A DNA stretch of 12,354 nucleotides, taken from NCBI GenBank assembly GCA_002898955.1, contig BEIP01000006.1, positions 1 through 12,354 on the forward strand. The letters run 5' to 3'. Origin of the DNA: a bacterium HR39 (GTDB taxonomy: Bacteria; Pseudomonadota; Alphaproteobacteria; Geminicoccales; Geminicoccaceae). The notes under the pieces were generated by a model. The model was not told the origin of the DNA and searched no databases. It was given only the letters and a program-made list of their open reading frames with translations. Made by a program: the position numbers and the translations under genes. Positions 6,984-12,354 of the stretch are shown here, piece by piece. How positions within the stretch are numbered: position 1 is the stretch's first letter; each line of letters begins with the position of its first letter.

Positions 6984-8326
6984 TCAGAGGACCGGCAGAT
7001 ACCAGGCGAGGTCGATGTCGCTCACCTCGCGGCGGAAGCGTTCGTGCTCGGAGATCCGGGAGAGCCGGTAGAGCTCCACGAGGCGTCGGCCCAGCCGCAG
7101 CGAGAGGACGCCCTCGCGGTCGAAGGCCGAGAGCGCTTCGGGCCAGGTGCAGGGGAGCGGCGCTGCCGGCACCCGGCAGGCGTCGCCGGAAACGGGCGGC
7201 GGCGGCTCGAGGTCGTGCTCCAGCCCGTGCAGAACGCCGGCCAGCACCGCGGCGAGGACGAGGTAGGGGTTCGAGTCGGCCCCGGCGATGCGGTGCTCGA
7301 TGCGCCGGGCGTGCGGATCGGCCGGCGGGATGCGCACCGCCACCGTGCGGTTGTTGTGTCCCCAGCAGGCGCTCACCGGCGCGTAGGAGCCCGGGACCAG
7401 CCGCCGGTAGCTGTTGGCGTTGGGCGCGAAGACGGCCATGGCAGCGGGGGCGGTGGCGAGCAGGCCGGCCACCGCCGCTTCCAGCCGCCGGCCTCCGTCG
7501 GGATGCTCGCCGAACAGGTTGCGCCCCCGGCATCGTAGAGGGAGAGGTGGACGTGGCAGCCCGCTCCCGCCCTGCCGGTGAAGGGCTTGGCGGCGAAGGT
7601 GGCGCGCAGCCCGGCCTCGCGGGCGGCGCGGCGCACGGCGATGCGGAAGAGGAAGGCGTCGTCGGCGGCGCGCAGCGGGTCGCCGCGGTGTTCGAGGTTC
7701 ACCTCGAACTGCCCCGGGGCGTATTCGGCGCTCACCGCTTCGAGCGGCAGCTCCAGCGCCTCGCAGAAGCGCCCGAGCCGGTCGAGGAACCCGTCGACGT
7801 CGGCGAGCCGCTCGAGGTCGTAGACCTCGACGAGCCCGGCCCGGCCGCCGTGGCGGGCGGAACGCGGCGGCCGGGGCCGCCCGTCCGGGCCCGGCTCGGG
7901 ATCGAGCAGGTAGAACTCGTACTCGAAGGCCACGCACGCCCGCAGGCCCCGCCGCTCCAGCTCCGCCACCACCCGCGCCAGCGCCGCGCGCGGATCGGCC
8001 CAGAAGGGCGTGCCGTCCGGTTCCACCACCGCCGCCAGGGCCAGCGCGCGGTCGGGCCGCCAAGGAGCGGGACGCAGGCTGCCCGCGACCGGGGCGAGGG
8101 GCCGGTCGGCGTCACCCTCGTCGTGGACGAGCGGCGAGCCCTCGATGTTCTCGCCGAGGCTGTCGAGGGCGTAGACGGTGCTGGAGACCGAAAGCCGACC
8201 CGCGAGCAGGTCGGCGAGGCGGTGCTTCGGGATCCGCTTGCCCCGGGCGATGCCGAGGAGGTCGGGGATCAGGATCTCGACCTCCTCCACCAGCGGATGT
8301 TCCAGCGTGAAGCGCTCCGCGTCCAT
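6984..8326 (-). pseudogene. Glutamine synthetase family gene, PuuA-like (gamma-glutamylpolyamine synthetase type), frameshifted
   Basis: The family ligates glutamate to amines or ammonia with ATP; PuuA acts on putrescine in polyamine catabolism. The first part reads in one frame from the ATG at 8326 to G268 (EILIPDLLGIARGKRIP at about 17-33, FEYEFYLLD at about 134-142, PGQFEVN at about 204-210, GCHVHLSLYD at about 256-265). The second part continues in another frame down to the stop at 6984 (NLFGEHP, PNANSYRR, WGHNNRTVAVRIP, IEHRIAGADSNPYL). The switch falls at the C-run 7524-7528. Adding one base gives a continuous 447-residue protein, the normal length, with all blocks in PuuA order. As sequenced, translation runs out of frame to 7373 and loses the C-terminal half of the active site. 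There is no adenylylation-type NLYDLP motif. The true substrate is unknown. It lies 39 bp after trxA, with a poor ribosome-binding site. Confidence 0.85.
7524..7528 (-). other. Frameshift site (run of five C, read as G on the coding strand)
   Basis: Upstream coding reads ...LSLYDAGG in one frame; downstream NLFGEHPDGG reads in another. A sixth G in this run restores DAGG-RNLFGEHP; loss of two G would also restore frame, giving DAG-RNLF. The run does not look like a known -1 slippery heptamer. Confidence 0.8.
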
Positions 8327-8336
8327 GGACGGATGC

Positions 8337-8358
8337 GCGGGGGCCGGGGCTCCCCCGC
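8337..8358 (-). terminator. G/C hairpin between trxA and the glutamine synthetase family gene
   Basis: GCGGGGG (8337-8343) and CCCCCGC (8352-8358) form a seven-pair stem with an eight-base loop in the 39-bp gap after the trxA stop. There is no following T-run. It could attenuate read-through from trxA or protect the trxA mRNA 3' end; which of these is not decidable from sequence. Confidence 0.35.
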
Positions 8359-8365
8359 CGGATCC

Positions 8366-8701
8366 TCAGGCGGCCTCGGCCAGCGTCTCCTCGATCCACT
8401 GCTTGAGCTTGGCCTTGGGCAGCGCCCCCACCTTGGTGGCCTTGAGCTCGCCGCGGTCGAAGATCATCAGGGTGGGGATGCCCCGCACGCCGTATTTCGT
8501 GGGCGTGAGCGGACTCTCGTCGATGTTGACCTTCACCACCTTGATGCGATCGCCCATCTCGCCGGCGATCTCTTCGAGGAAGGGCGCGATCATCTTGCAC
8601 GGCCCGCACCACTCGGCCCAGAAGTCCACCAGCACCGGGCGGTCGGCCTGCAGCACCTCCTTCTCGAAGGTGGAGTCGTTCGCCTGGACGATCTCGCTCA
8701 T
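8366..8701 (-). CDS. trxA: Thioredoxin TrxA
   Basis: This is a cytosolic dithiol oxidoreductase that reduces protein disulfides and serves enzymes such as methionine sulfoxide reductase, PAPS reductase and ribonucleotide reductase; it is itself reduced by TrxB. The 111 residues form one thioredoxin fold. The WCGPCK active site is at 31-36, with Cys32 and Cys35. The buried Asp is in LVDFWAEW (D26). The cis-proline is P76 in RGIPTLMIF, and the late glycine is in KVGALPK (G92). The start ATG at 8701 gives the normal N-terminus; the ribosome-binding site is only a weak GGGGAT. The 123-bp gap upstream has a plausible promoter and a strong hairpin, so trxA probably has its own transcription start within the gene row. 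The msrB gene at 1258 is a possible client. Confidence 0.96.
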   Translation of the reverse strand: MSEIVQANDSTFEKEVLQADRPVLVDFWAEWCGPCKMIAPFLEEIAGEMGDRIKVVKVNIDESPLTPTKYGVRGIPTLMIFDRGELKATKVGALPKAKLKQWIEETLAEAA

Positions 8702-8735
8702 GTCGGATCCCCACGGATGATCGGAACGCGCCGGC

Positions 8736-8754
8736 GGCCGGAGCGCCTCCGGCC
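8736..8754 (-). other. Eight-pair hairpin in the trxA leader
   Basis: GGCCGGAG (8736-8743) and CTCCGGCC (8747-8754) form a perfect stem with a three-base loop, 34 bases before the trxA ATG. It could be a terminator for bpt, ending 70 bases after that stop, but no T-run follows. If the candidate promoter just upstream is real, the RNA would begin at or next to the first base of this stem, making it a 5'-end hairpin of the trxA mRNA. Confidence 0.4.
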
Positions 8755-8760
8755 CCGGCG

Positions 8761-8789
8761 ACCATGGGGGGTGCCCGCCGGCCCGTCAA
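8761..8789 (-). promoter_or_regulatory. Candidate sigma-70-type promoter for trxA
   Basis: On the minus strand TTGACG (8784-8789, five of six to consensus) is followed after 17 bases by CATGGT (8761-8766, three of six). The expected start is near 8754, about 53 bases before the trxA ATG. It is located in the only sizeable gap between bpt and trxA. The -10 is poor, so this remains a suggestion. Confidence 0.4.
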
Positions 8790-8824
8790 GGGCGGCCCGG
8801 CTTCACGAGGGCGCGCGCCCCGGC

Positions 8825-9586
8825 TCAGCCCGCGCCGTCGCGGCCGTCCTCCGCGCAGACCGTTCCGTCCGCGGCCTCCGGTTCCAGCGGTTCCCAGACC
8901 TCGCCCGGGCCGAGCCGCTCGAGCGGCCGGTAGCGGGCCTTGTAGGCCATCTTGGGGCACTGGGGGATCCAGTAGCCGAGGTAGACGTACGGCAGGCCGA
9001 GCTCGGCGGCGCGCACCACGTGCCAGAGCACCACGAAGGTGCCGGGACTGCGCCCGGCGAGGTCGGGATCGTAGAACTTGTAGACGCCCGAGAGACCGTC
9101 GGCGGTGCGGTCGCTCAGGGTGACGGCGACCAGCCGCCCGTCCGGCTCGCGGAACTCGCCGACGAAGGTGCCGGATGCGGCGTCCTCGACCAGCGCCCGG
9201 TACTCCTCCCAGTCCATCCCGTCCATGCCCCCCTCGGCGTGGCGGGCGCCGACGTAGCGGCGGAAGAGCGCGTACTGCTCGTCGGTGGCACGCGGCTCCC
9301 GCTCGCTCCAGCGGAGATGGGCGTTGCGCTTCCAGACCCTGCGGAACGTGCGGCTCCAGCGGAAGCGCGCCACCGGAATGCGAACCGGAATACAGCTCGC
9401 GCAGGTCCGACAGACCGGCCGGTAGAGGACGTGACCGCTGCGCCGCCATCCCTGGGCGATGAGCCGGTCGAAGGCCGCCGGCGGCAGATCGTCGAGGAAG
9501 GCCACCACCCGCCGCTCCCGGCGCCCGGGCAGATAGGGGCAGGGCGCTTCGGTCGTCAGATAGAGGGGGAAGCCCTGGCCGCTCAC
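8825..9586 (-). CDS. bpt: Aspartate/glutamate leucyltransferase (Bpt/Ate family aminoacyl-tRNA-protein transferase)
   Basis: Bacterial members transfer Leu (or, in ATE1-like forms, Arg) from tRNA to N-terminal acidic residues, marking proteins for ClpS/ClpAP degradation in the cytosol. With the GTG at 9586 the product is 253 residues, the usual length. PCPYLPGR is at 15-22, YRPVCRTCASCIPVRIPV at 55-72, VYKFYDPD at 168-175, GTFVVLWHV at 182-190, and YVYLGYWIPQCPKMAYKARYRP at 200-221. Cys16, C59, C62 and C65 are the conserved family cysteines. Another start, GTG at 9703, overlaps the recX stop by 4 bp (GTGA) and has GGAGG six bases upstream. However, the extra 39 residues are low-complexity, absent from the family pattern, and use many A/T-ending codons unlike the rest of the gene. 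I prefer 9586 on composition and family length. Leu versus Arg specificity is from family knowledge, not seen here. Confidence 0.9.
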   Translation of the reverse strand: MSGQGFPLYLTTEAPCPYLPGRRERRVVAFLDDLPPAAFDRLIAQGWRRSGHVLYRPVCRTCASCIPVRIPVARFRWSRTFRRVWKRNAHLRWSEREPRATDEQYALFRRYVGARHAEGGMDGMDWEEYRALVEDAASGTFVGEFREPDGRLVAVTLSDRTADGLSGVYKFYDPDLAGRSPGTFVVLWHVVRAAELGLPYVYLGYWIPQCPKMAYKARYRPLERLGPGEVWEPLEPEAADGTVCAEDGRDGAG

Positions 9587-9699
9587 CGCTCCGCCACCGC
9601 TGCTGCGCGGGGCCGCATATGGCGCGACGCGGGCGCCGCGGGGAGGGGCGGACACCCGTACGGACGCACCGGCCGGTGCCGAAGCCGGTGGACGGCGCT

Positions 9700-10278
9700 T
9701 CACGGCCGGCCTCCGCCCTCCCGCCGCTCTCCGTCCCCCTCCTCCTCGAGGGCGGCGCGGGCGGCGGCGCAGGAGAAGCCGGCGCGGGCGAGGGCGGCCA
9801 GGTCCCTTTCGCGCATGCGGGCGCGCTCCTCCGGCGGGCGGTAGGGTCCCAGCCGGCGCCGCGCCACATAGGCCCGGGCGGCGGCCACTTCCGCATCCGC
9901 GGCCGCCTCCGCCTCCGCCGCCTCCCGCCCTTCGGCGGATCCGGCGAGGACCGCGGCCACCACCTCCGGATCGACGCCGCGCTCGTGCAGGCGCACGGCG
10001 ATCCGCGCGGGCGGCACGCCGCGGGCGAGCCAGCGCCGCACCTTCGCCTCGGCGAAGGCCCGATCGTCGAACAGGCCCATGCGGTCGAGCTCGTCCATCA
10101 CCGCGCCCACCCGGTCACGCACCTCCACCGGATCGAGCCCCAGCGCCCGTGCCTCCGCGAGGGCGCGGCGCAGCAGCCGCTCCATGTGGGCGCGCGGGGT
10201 GGCGTAGCGCTGCAGGTGGTACAGCGCCCGTCTCAGCAGGCGTTCACGGGTGGGCTCGCGCGGGCGCCGGCGGCTCAC
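9700..10278 (-). CDS. recX: Regulatory protein RecX
   Basis: RecX binds RecA filaments and modulates, usually inhibits, recombinase and coprotease activity. The 192-residue product is all-helical and shows the three-repeat RecX pattern: RALYHLQRYATPRAHMERLL (about 17-36), LFDDRAFAEAKVRRWLARGVPPARIAVRLHERGVD (about 69-103), and RRLGPYRPPEERARMRERDLAALARAGFSCAAARAAL (about 141-177). An Ala/Glu-rich insert at about 113-135 separates repeats two and three. The start is GTG at 10278 with GGGAGG six bases upstream. The gene lies 51 bp after aroC. RecA is not in the window, so this recX is not visibly paired with recA. The family is divergent; the assignment rests on the repeat pattern and size. Confidence 0.88.
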   Translation of the reverse strand: MSRRRPREPTRERLLRRALYHLQRYATPRAHMERLLRRALAEARALGLDPVEVRDRVGAVMDELDRMGLFDDRAFAEAKVRRWLARGVPPARIAVRLHERGVDPEVVAAVLAGSAEGREAAEAEAAADAEVAAARAYVARRRLGPYRPPEERARMRERDLAALARAGFSCAAARAALEEEGDGERREGGGRP

Positions 10279-10329
10279 GGTGCACCTCCCGCAGCGAGGG
10301 TGGCGCGGCCGTGCCGCGGCGCAAGGGGA

Positions 10330-11415
10330 TCAGCGCGGCGGCGCGCAGGCCTCGAGCGCCCGCTGGCGCAGCAGGTGGTCCGCCAGCACGCAGGCCATCA
10401 TCGCCTCGCCCACCGGGACGGCGCGGATGCCCACGCAGGGGTCGTGGCGGCCGCGGGTGCGGACCTCGCGCGGACGGCCGAGCCGGTCCACCGTGCGGCG
10501 CGGGATCAGGATGCTGCTGGTGGGCTTGACGGCGAAGCGCACGACGATGTCCTGGCCGGTGGAGATGCCGCCGAGGATGCCGCCGGCGTTGTTGGAGAGG
10601 AAGCGCACGCGCCCGTCCTCGATCACCATCTCGTCGGCGTTCTCCTCGCCGCGCAGCGCGGCCGCCGCGAAGCCGGCGCCGATCTCCACCCCCTTGACGG
10701 CGTTGATGCTCATCATCGCCTTGGCGAGATCGGCATCGGGCCGGTCGTAGACGGGATCGCCCAGGCCCGGAGGCACGCCGCGGGCCACCACCTCCACCAC
10801 CGCGCCGATGGAGGACCCTTCCCTGCGGATCTCCGCGAGCAGCGCCGCGAAGCGCGGCACGGTCTCCGGGTCCGGGCAGAAGAAGGGGTTGCGGTCGATC
10901 TCGGCGCGGTCGAAGCGCGAGCGGTCGATCTCCACCTCGCCGATCCGCACCACATAGCCGAAGATGTCGACCCCCTCGCCCAGCACCTTGCGGGCGACGG
11001 CGCCGGCCGCCACCCGGCAGGCGGTCTCGCGCGCCGAGGCACGCCCGCCGCCGCGCCAGTCGCGGATGCCGTACTTCATGTCGTAGGTGAAGTCGGCGTG
11101 GCCGGGCCGGTAGAGGTCGCTGATGTCCTCGTAGTCCTTCGAGCGCACGTCCTCGTTGCGGATCAGCAGCGAGATCGGCGCACCGGTGGTGAGTCCGTTG
11201 AACACGCCGGAGAGGATCTCCACCCGGTCGCTCTCGCGGCGCTGGGTGACGAAGCGGCTGGTGCCCGGCCGGCGCCGGTCGAGATGATGCTGGATGTCGG
11301 CCTCGGAGAGCGGGATGCGCGGCGGCACGCCGTCCACCACCACGCCGATGGCGGGCCCGTGGCTCTCGCCCCAGCTCGTGAAGCGGAACATGTGGCCGAA
11401 GGTGGAGCCGGGCAT
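10330..11415 (-). CDS. aroC: Chorismate synthase AroC
   Basis: AroC performs the last step of the shikimate pathway, EPSP to chorismate, with reduced FMN, in the cytosol; chorismate feeds aromatic amino acids, folate and quinones. The 361 residues are full length. Signature blocks are [16 protein letters not shown] (5-20, with catalytic-region His19), [15 protein letters not shown] (49-63), [20 protein letters not shown] (106-125) followed by [33 protein letters not shown] (274-290), and [19 protein letters not shown] (321-339, with His324). The ATG at 11415 lies three bases after the fabI stop, so the two are almost surely cotranscribed; an AGGA inside the end of fabI could serve as ribosome-binding site. 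The protein reads like the alphaproteobacterial form. Confidence 0.97.
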   Translation of the reverse strand: MPGSTFGHMFRFTSWGESHGPAIGVVVDGVPPRIPLSEADIQHHLDRRRPGTSRFVTQRRESDRVEILSGVFNGLTTGAPISLLIRNEDVRSKDYEDISDLYRPGHADFTYDMKYGIRDWRGGGRASARETACRVAAGAVARKVLGEGVDIFGYVVRIGEVEIDRSRFDRAEIDRNPFFCPDPETVPRFAALLAEIRREGSSIGAVVEVVARGVPPGLGDPVYDRPDADLAKAMMSINAVKGVEIGAGFAAAALRGEENADEMVIEDGRVRFLSNNAGGILGGISTGQDIVVRFAVKPTSSILIPRRTVDRLGRPREVRTRGRHDPCVGIRAVPVGEAMMACVLADHLLRQRALEACAPPR

Positions 11416-11418
11416 GCC

Positions 11419-12243
11419 TCAGTCGTCCTGCACCACCGAGATGTCCGGGGCGTCCACCGCCTTCATCCCCACCACGTGATAGCCGGAGTCCACGTGGACC
11501 ACCTCGCCGGTGACGCCGCTTCCGAGCTGCGAGAGCAGGAACAGGGCGGCGCCGGCCACGTCCTCGAGGGTGGTGTTGCGGCGCAGCGGCGCGTTGTAGC
11601 GGTTCCACCTGAGGATGTAGTGGAAGTCGCCGATGCCGCTCGCCGCCAGCGTGCGCACCGGCCCGGCCGAGATGGCGTTGACGCGGATGTTCTTCGGTCC
11701 GAGGTCGACGGCGAGATAGCGCACCGAGGCCTCGAGCGCCGCCTTGGCGACCCCCATGACGTTGTAGTGCGGCATCACCCGCTCGGCGCCGAGATAGGTG
11801 AGGGTGAGCAGGCTGCCGCCCTTCTCCTCCATCAGCGGTTCGGCCCGGCGGGCGAGATCGGTGAAGCTGTAGCAGGAGATCAGCAGGGTCCTTTCGAAGT
11901 TCTCCCGCGTGGTGTCGATGTAGCGACCCTTGAGCTGCTCGCGGTCCGACCAGGCGATGGCGTGGACCAGGAAGTCCAGCCGTCCCCACTTCTCGCGGAT
12001 CTCGTCGAACAGCGTGTCGAGGCTCGCGGGATCGGTGACGTCGGCCGGCGCCACGATGCTGGCGCCGAGCTTCTCGGCGAGGGGCAGCACGCGCTTTCTG
12101 AGCGCCTCGCCCTGCCAGGTGATCGCGAGTTCGGCGCCGTGGGCGGCCAGTGCCCGGGCGATGCCCCAGGCGAGGGAGCGTTCGTTGGCGATGCCCATCA
12201 CGAGGCCGCGGGCCCCGGCCATGAGGGGAAGGGCGTGGGTCAT
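11419..12243 (-). CDS. fabI: Enoyl-[acyl-carrier-protein] reductase (NADH) FabI
   Basis: FabI reduces trans-2-enoyl-ACP in the last step of each fatty-acid elongation cycle and is the triclosan/isoniazid-class target family. The 274-residue short-chain dehydrogenase shows the FabI-type nucleotide site GLVMGIANERSLAWGIA (13-29), DVT (68-70) and HAIAW (94-98). The catalytic Tyr-X6-Lys is Y160 and K167, preceded by LTYLGAERVMPHYN, and AGPVRTLAASGI is at 193-204. The C-terminus DSGYHVVGMKAVDAPDISVV (252-271) is typical of alphaproteobacterial FabI. The ATG at 12243 overlaps the stop of the preceding gene by 4 bp (ATGA), and aroC follows after 3 bp. The ribosome-binding site is weak (GGAG, about 11 bases away), which fits translational coupling. 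Confidence 0.96.
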   Translation of the reverse strand: MTHALPLMAGARGLVMGIANERSLAWGIARALAAHGAELAITWQGEALRKRVLPLAEKLGASIVAPADVTDPASLDTLFDEIREKWGRLDFLVHAIAWSDREQLKGRYIDTTRENFERTLLISCYSFTDLARRAEPLMEEKGGSLLTLTYLGAERVMPHYNVMGVAKAALEASVRYLAVDLGPKNIRVNAISAGPVRTLAASGIGDFHYILRWNRYNAPLRRNTTLEDVAGAALFLLSQLGSGVTGEVVHVDSGYHVVGMKAVDAPDISVVQDD

Positions 12244-12354
12244 GACGGCGGCTGCTCCGTTGGTGGCGTTTCCCCGGCAGTCGCGGACGCGTCCCCGTCC
12301 GCGGGCGGCAGAGTCCGCTCCCGCATGCGGCGGATGCGCTCGCGCAGGATGGCG
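12240..12354 (-). CDS. C-terminal end of an unidentified gene upstream of fabI (5' partial)
   Basis: The frame is open from the right edge of the window and ends in TGA at 12240-12242, overlapping the fabI start as ATGA. Thirty-seven residues are visible. The first part (ILRERIRRMRERTLPP) is Arg-rich and helical with G/C-rich third positions. The last 20 or so residues are a Pro/Thr/Ala-rich tail with more mixed codons. The tight overlap and the coding-like start support a real gene end, but there is too little sequence to name it. Confidence 0.55.
   Translation of the reverse strand, partial: AILRERIRRMRERTLPPADGDASATAGETPPTEQPPS

Noticed and set aside
7523..7530. Programmed ribosomal frameshifting as the explanation for the split glutamine synthetase family gene.
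   Set aside because: There is no recognisable X-XXY-YYZ slippery heptamer, no obvious Shine-Dalgarno-like stimulator, and this family is not known to use recoding.
4234..7533. A 1099-codon minus-strand frame running through both the oxidoreductase and glutamine synthetase family genes.
   Set aside because: It is an out-of-frame shadow rich in Arg, Pro and Gly with no motif. The true oxidoreductase frame has a strong ribosome-binding site and complete motifs.
3186..7538. A 1450-codon open frame on the plus strand, antisense to the oxidoreductase and part of the glutamine synthetase family gene.
   Set aside because: Very high G/C at third positions suppresses stops in the antisense frame. The translation is low-complexity (His, Gly, Ala, Arg, Glu rich), shows no domain, and the minus-strand proteins are clearly real.
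8112..9896. A 594-codon minus-strand frame spanning trxA, bpt and part of recX.
   Set aside because: It is a composition-driven shadow; the three genes it covers are read in other frames with full family motifs.
12282..12303. Seven-base inverted repeat with an internal GGACGCGTCC palindrome just before fabI, as a possible fatty-acid regulator site.
   Set aside because: It lies within the tail of the upstream coding frame, matches no operator I recognise, and is G/C-only apart from a few bases.
1..12354. tRNA or rRNA genes, CRISPR arrays, insertion sequences, integrases or phage genes.
   Set aside because: No tRNA-like cloverleaf pattern, spaced direct repeats, transposase motifs or target duplications were seen on reading both strands by eye.

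Overview
The window is very GC-rich, gene-dense bacterial chromosome. It is most likely from an alphaproteobacterium, perhaps Rhodospirillales-like. The reasons are the strong G/C bias at third codon positions, the adjacent fabI-aroC pair with alphaproteobacterial-looking protein sequences (the FabI C-terminus and the Aro[19 protein letters not shown] block), a bacterial leucyl/arginyl-transferase, and a System I cytochrome c maturation transporter. This placement is inferred from protein character; there is no rRNA in the window.

Left part (1-3051). Reading rightward are the end of ccmA (start just outside the window) and ccmB, the heme-maturation ABC exporter. Convergent to these is msrB, a methionine sulfoxide reductase, whose 3' end overlaps ccmB by 10 bp. 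Divergent from msrB is gloA (glyoxalase I). Convergent to gloA is a gene for an exported protein with a GYF_2-like domain preceded by eight prolines. A 314-bp stretch (3052-3365) then holds no convincing gene.

Right part (3366-12354). Everything lies on the minus strand, in transcription order: the tail of an unidentified gene, fabI (enoyl-ACP reductase), aroC (chorismate synthase), recX (RecA modulator), bpt/ate (N-end-rule aminoacyl transferase), trxA (thioredoxin), a PuuA-like glutamine synthetase family gene, and a large fused indolepyruvate ferredoxin oxidoreductase. The first genes are tightly packed: a 4-bp overlap into fabI, 3 bp between fabI and aroC, and 51 bp between aroC and recX. 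Larger gaps follow around bpt, trxA and the oxidoreductase, and these carry hairpins and candidate promoters.

The clearest anomaly is a single-base frameshift in the PuuA-like glutamine synthetase gene, at a run of five C (7524-7528). Both halves are otherwise well conserved and a one-base gain joins them into a 447-residue enzyme, so the lesion is either very recent or a sequencing error. Other points worth attention are the exported GYF_2-like/polyproline protein, the pairing of an amine gamma-glutamylating-type enzyme with an arylpyruvate oxidoreductase, and a possible structured trxA leader. I did not find a convincing new multi-gene system; most of the window is housekeeping.
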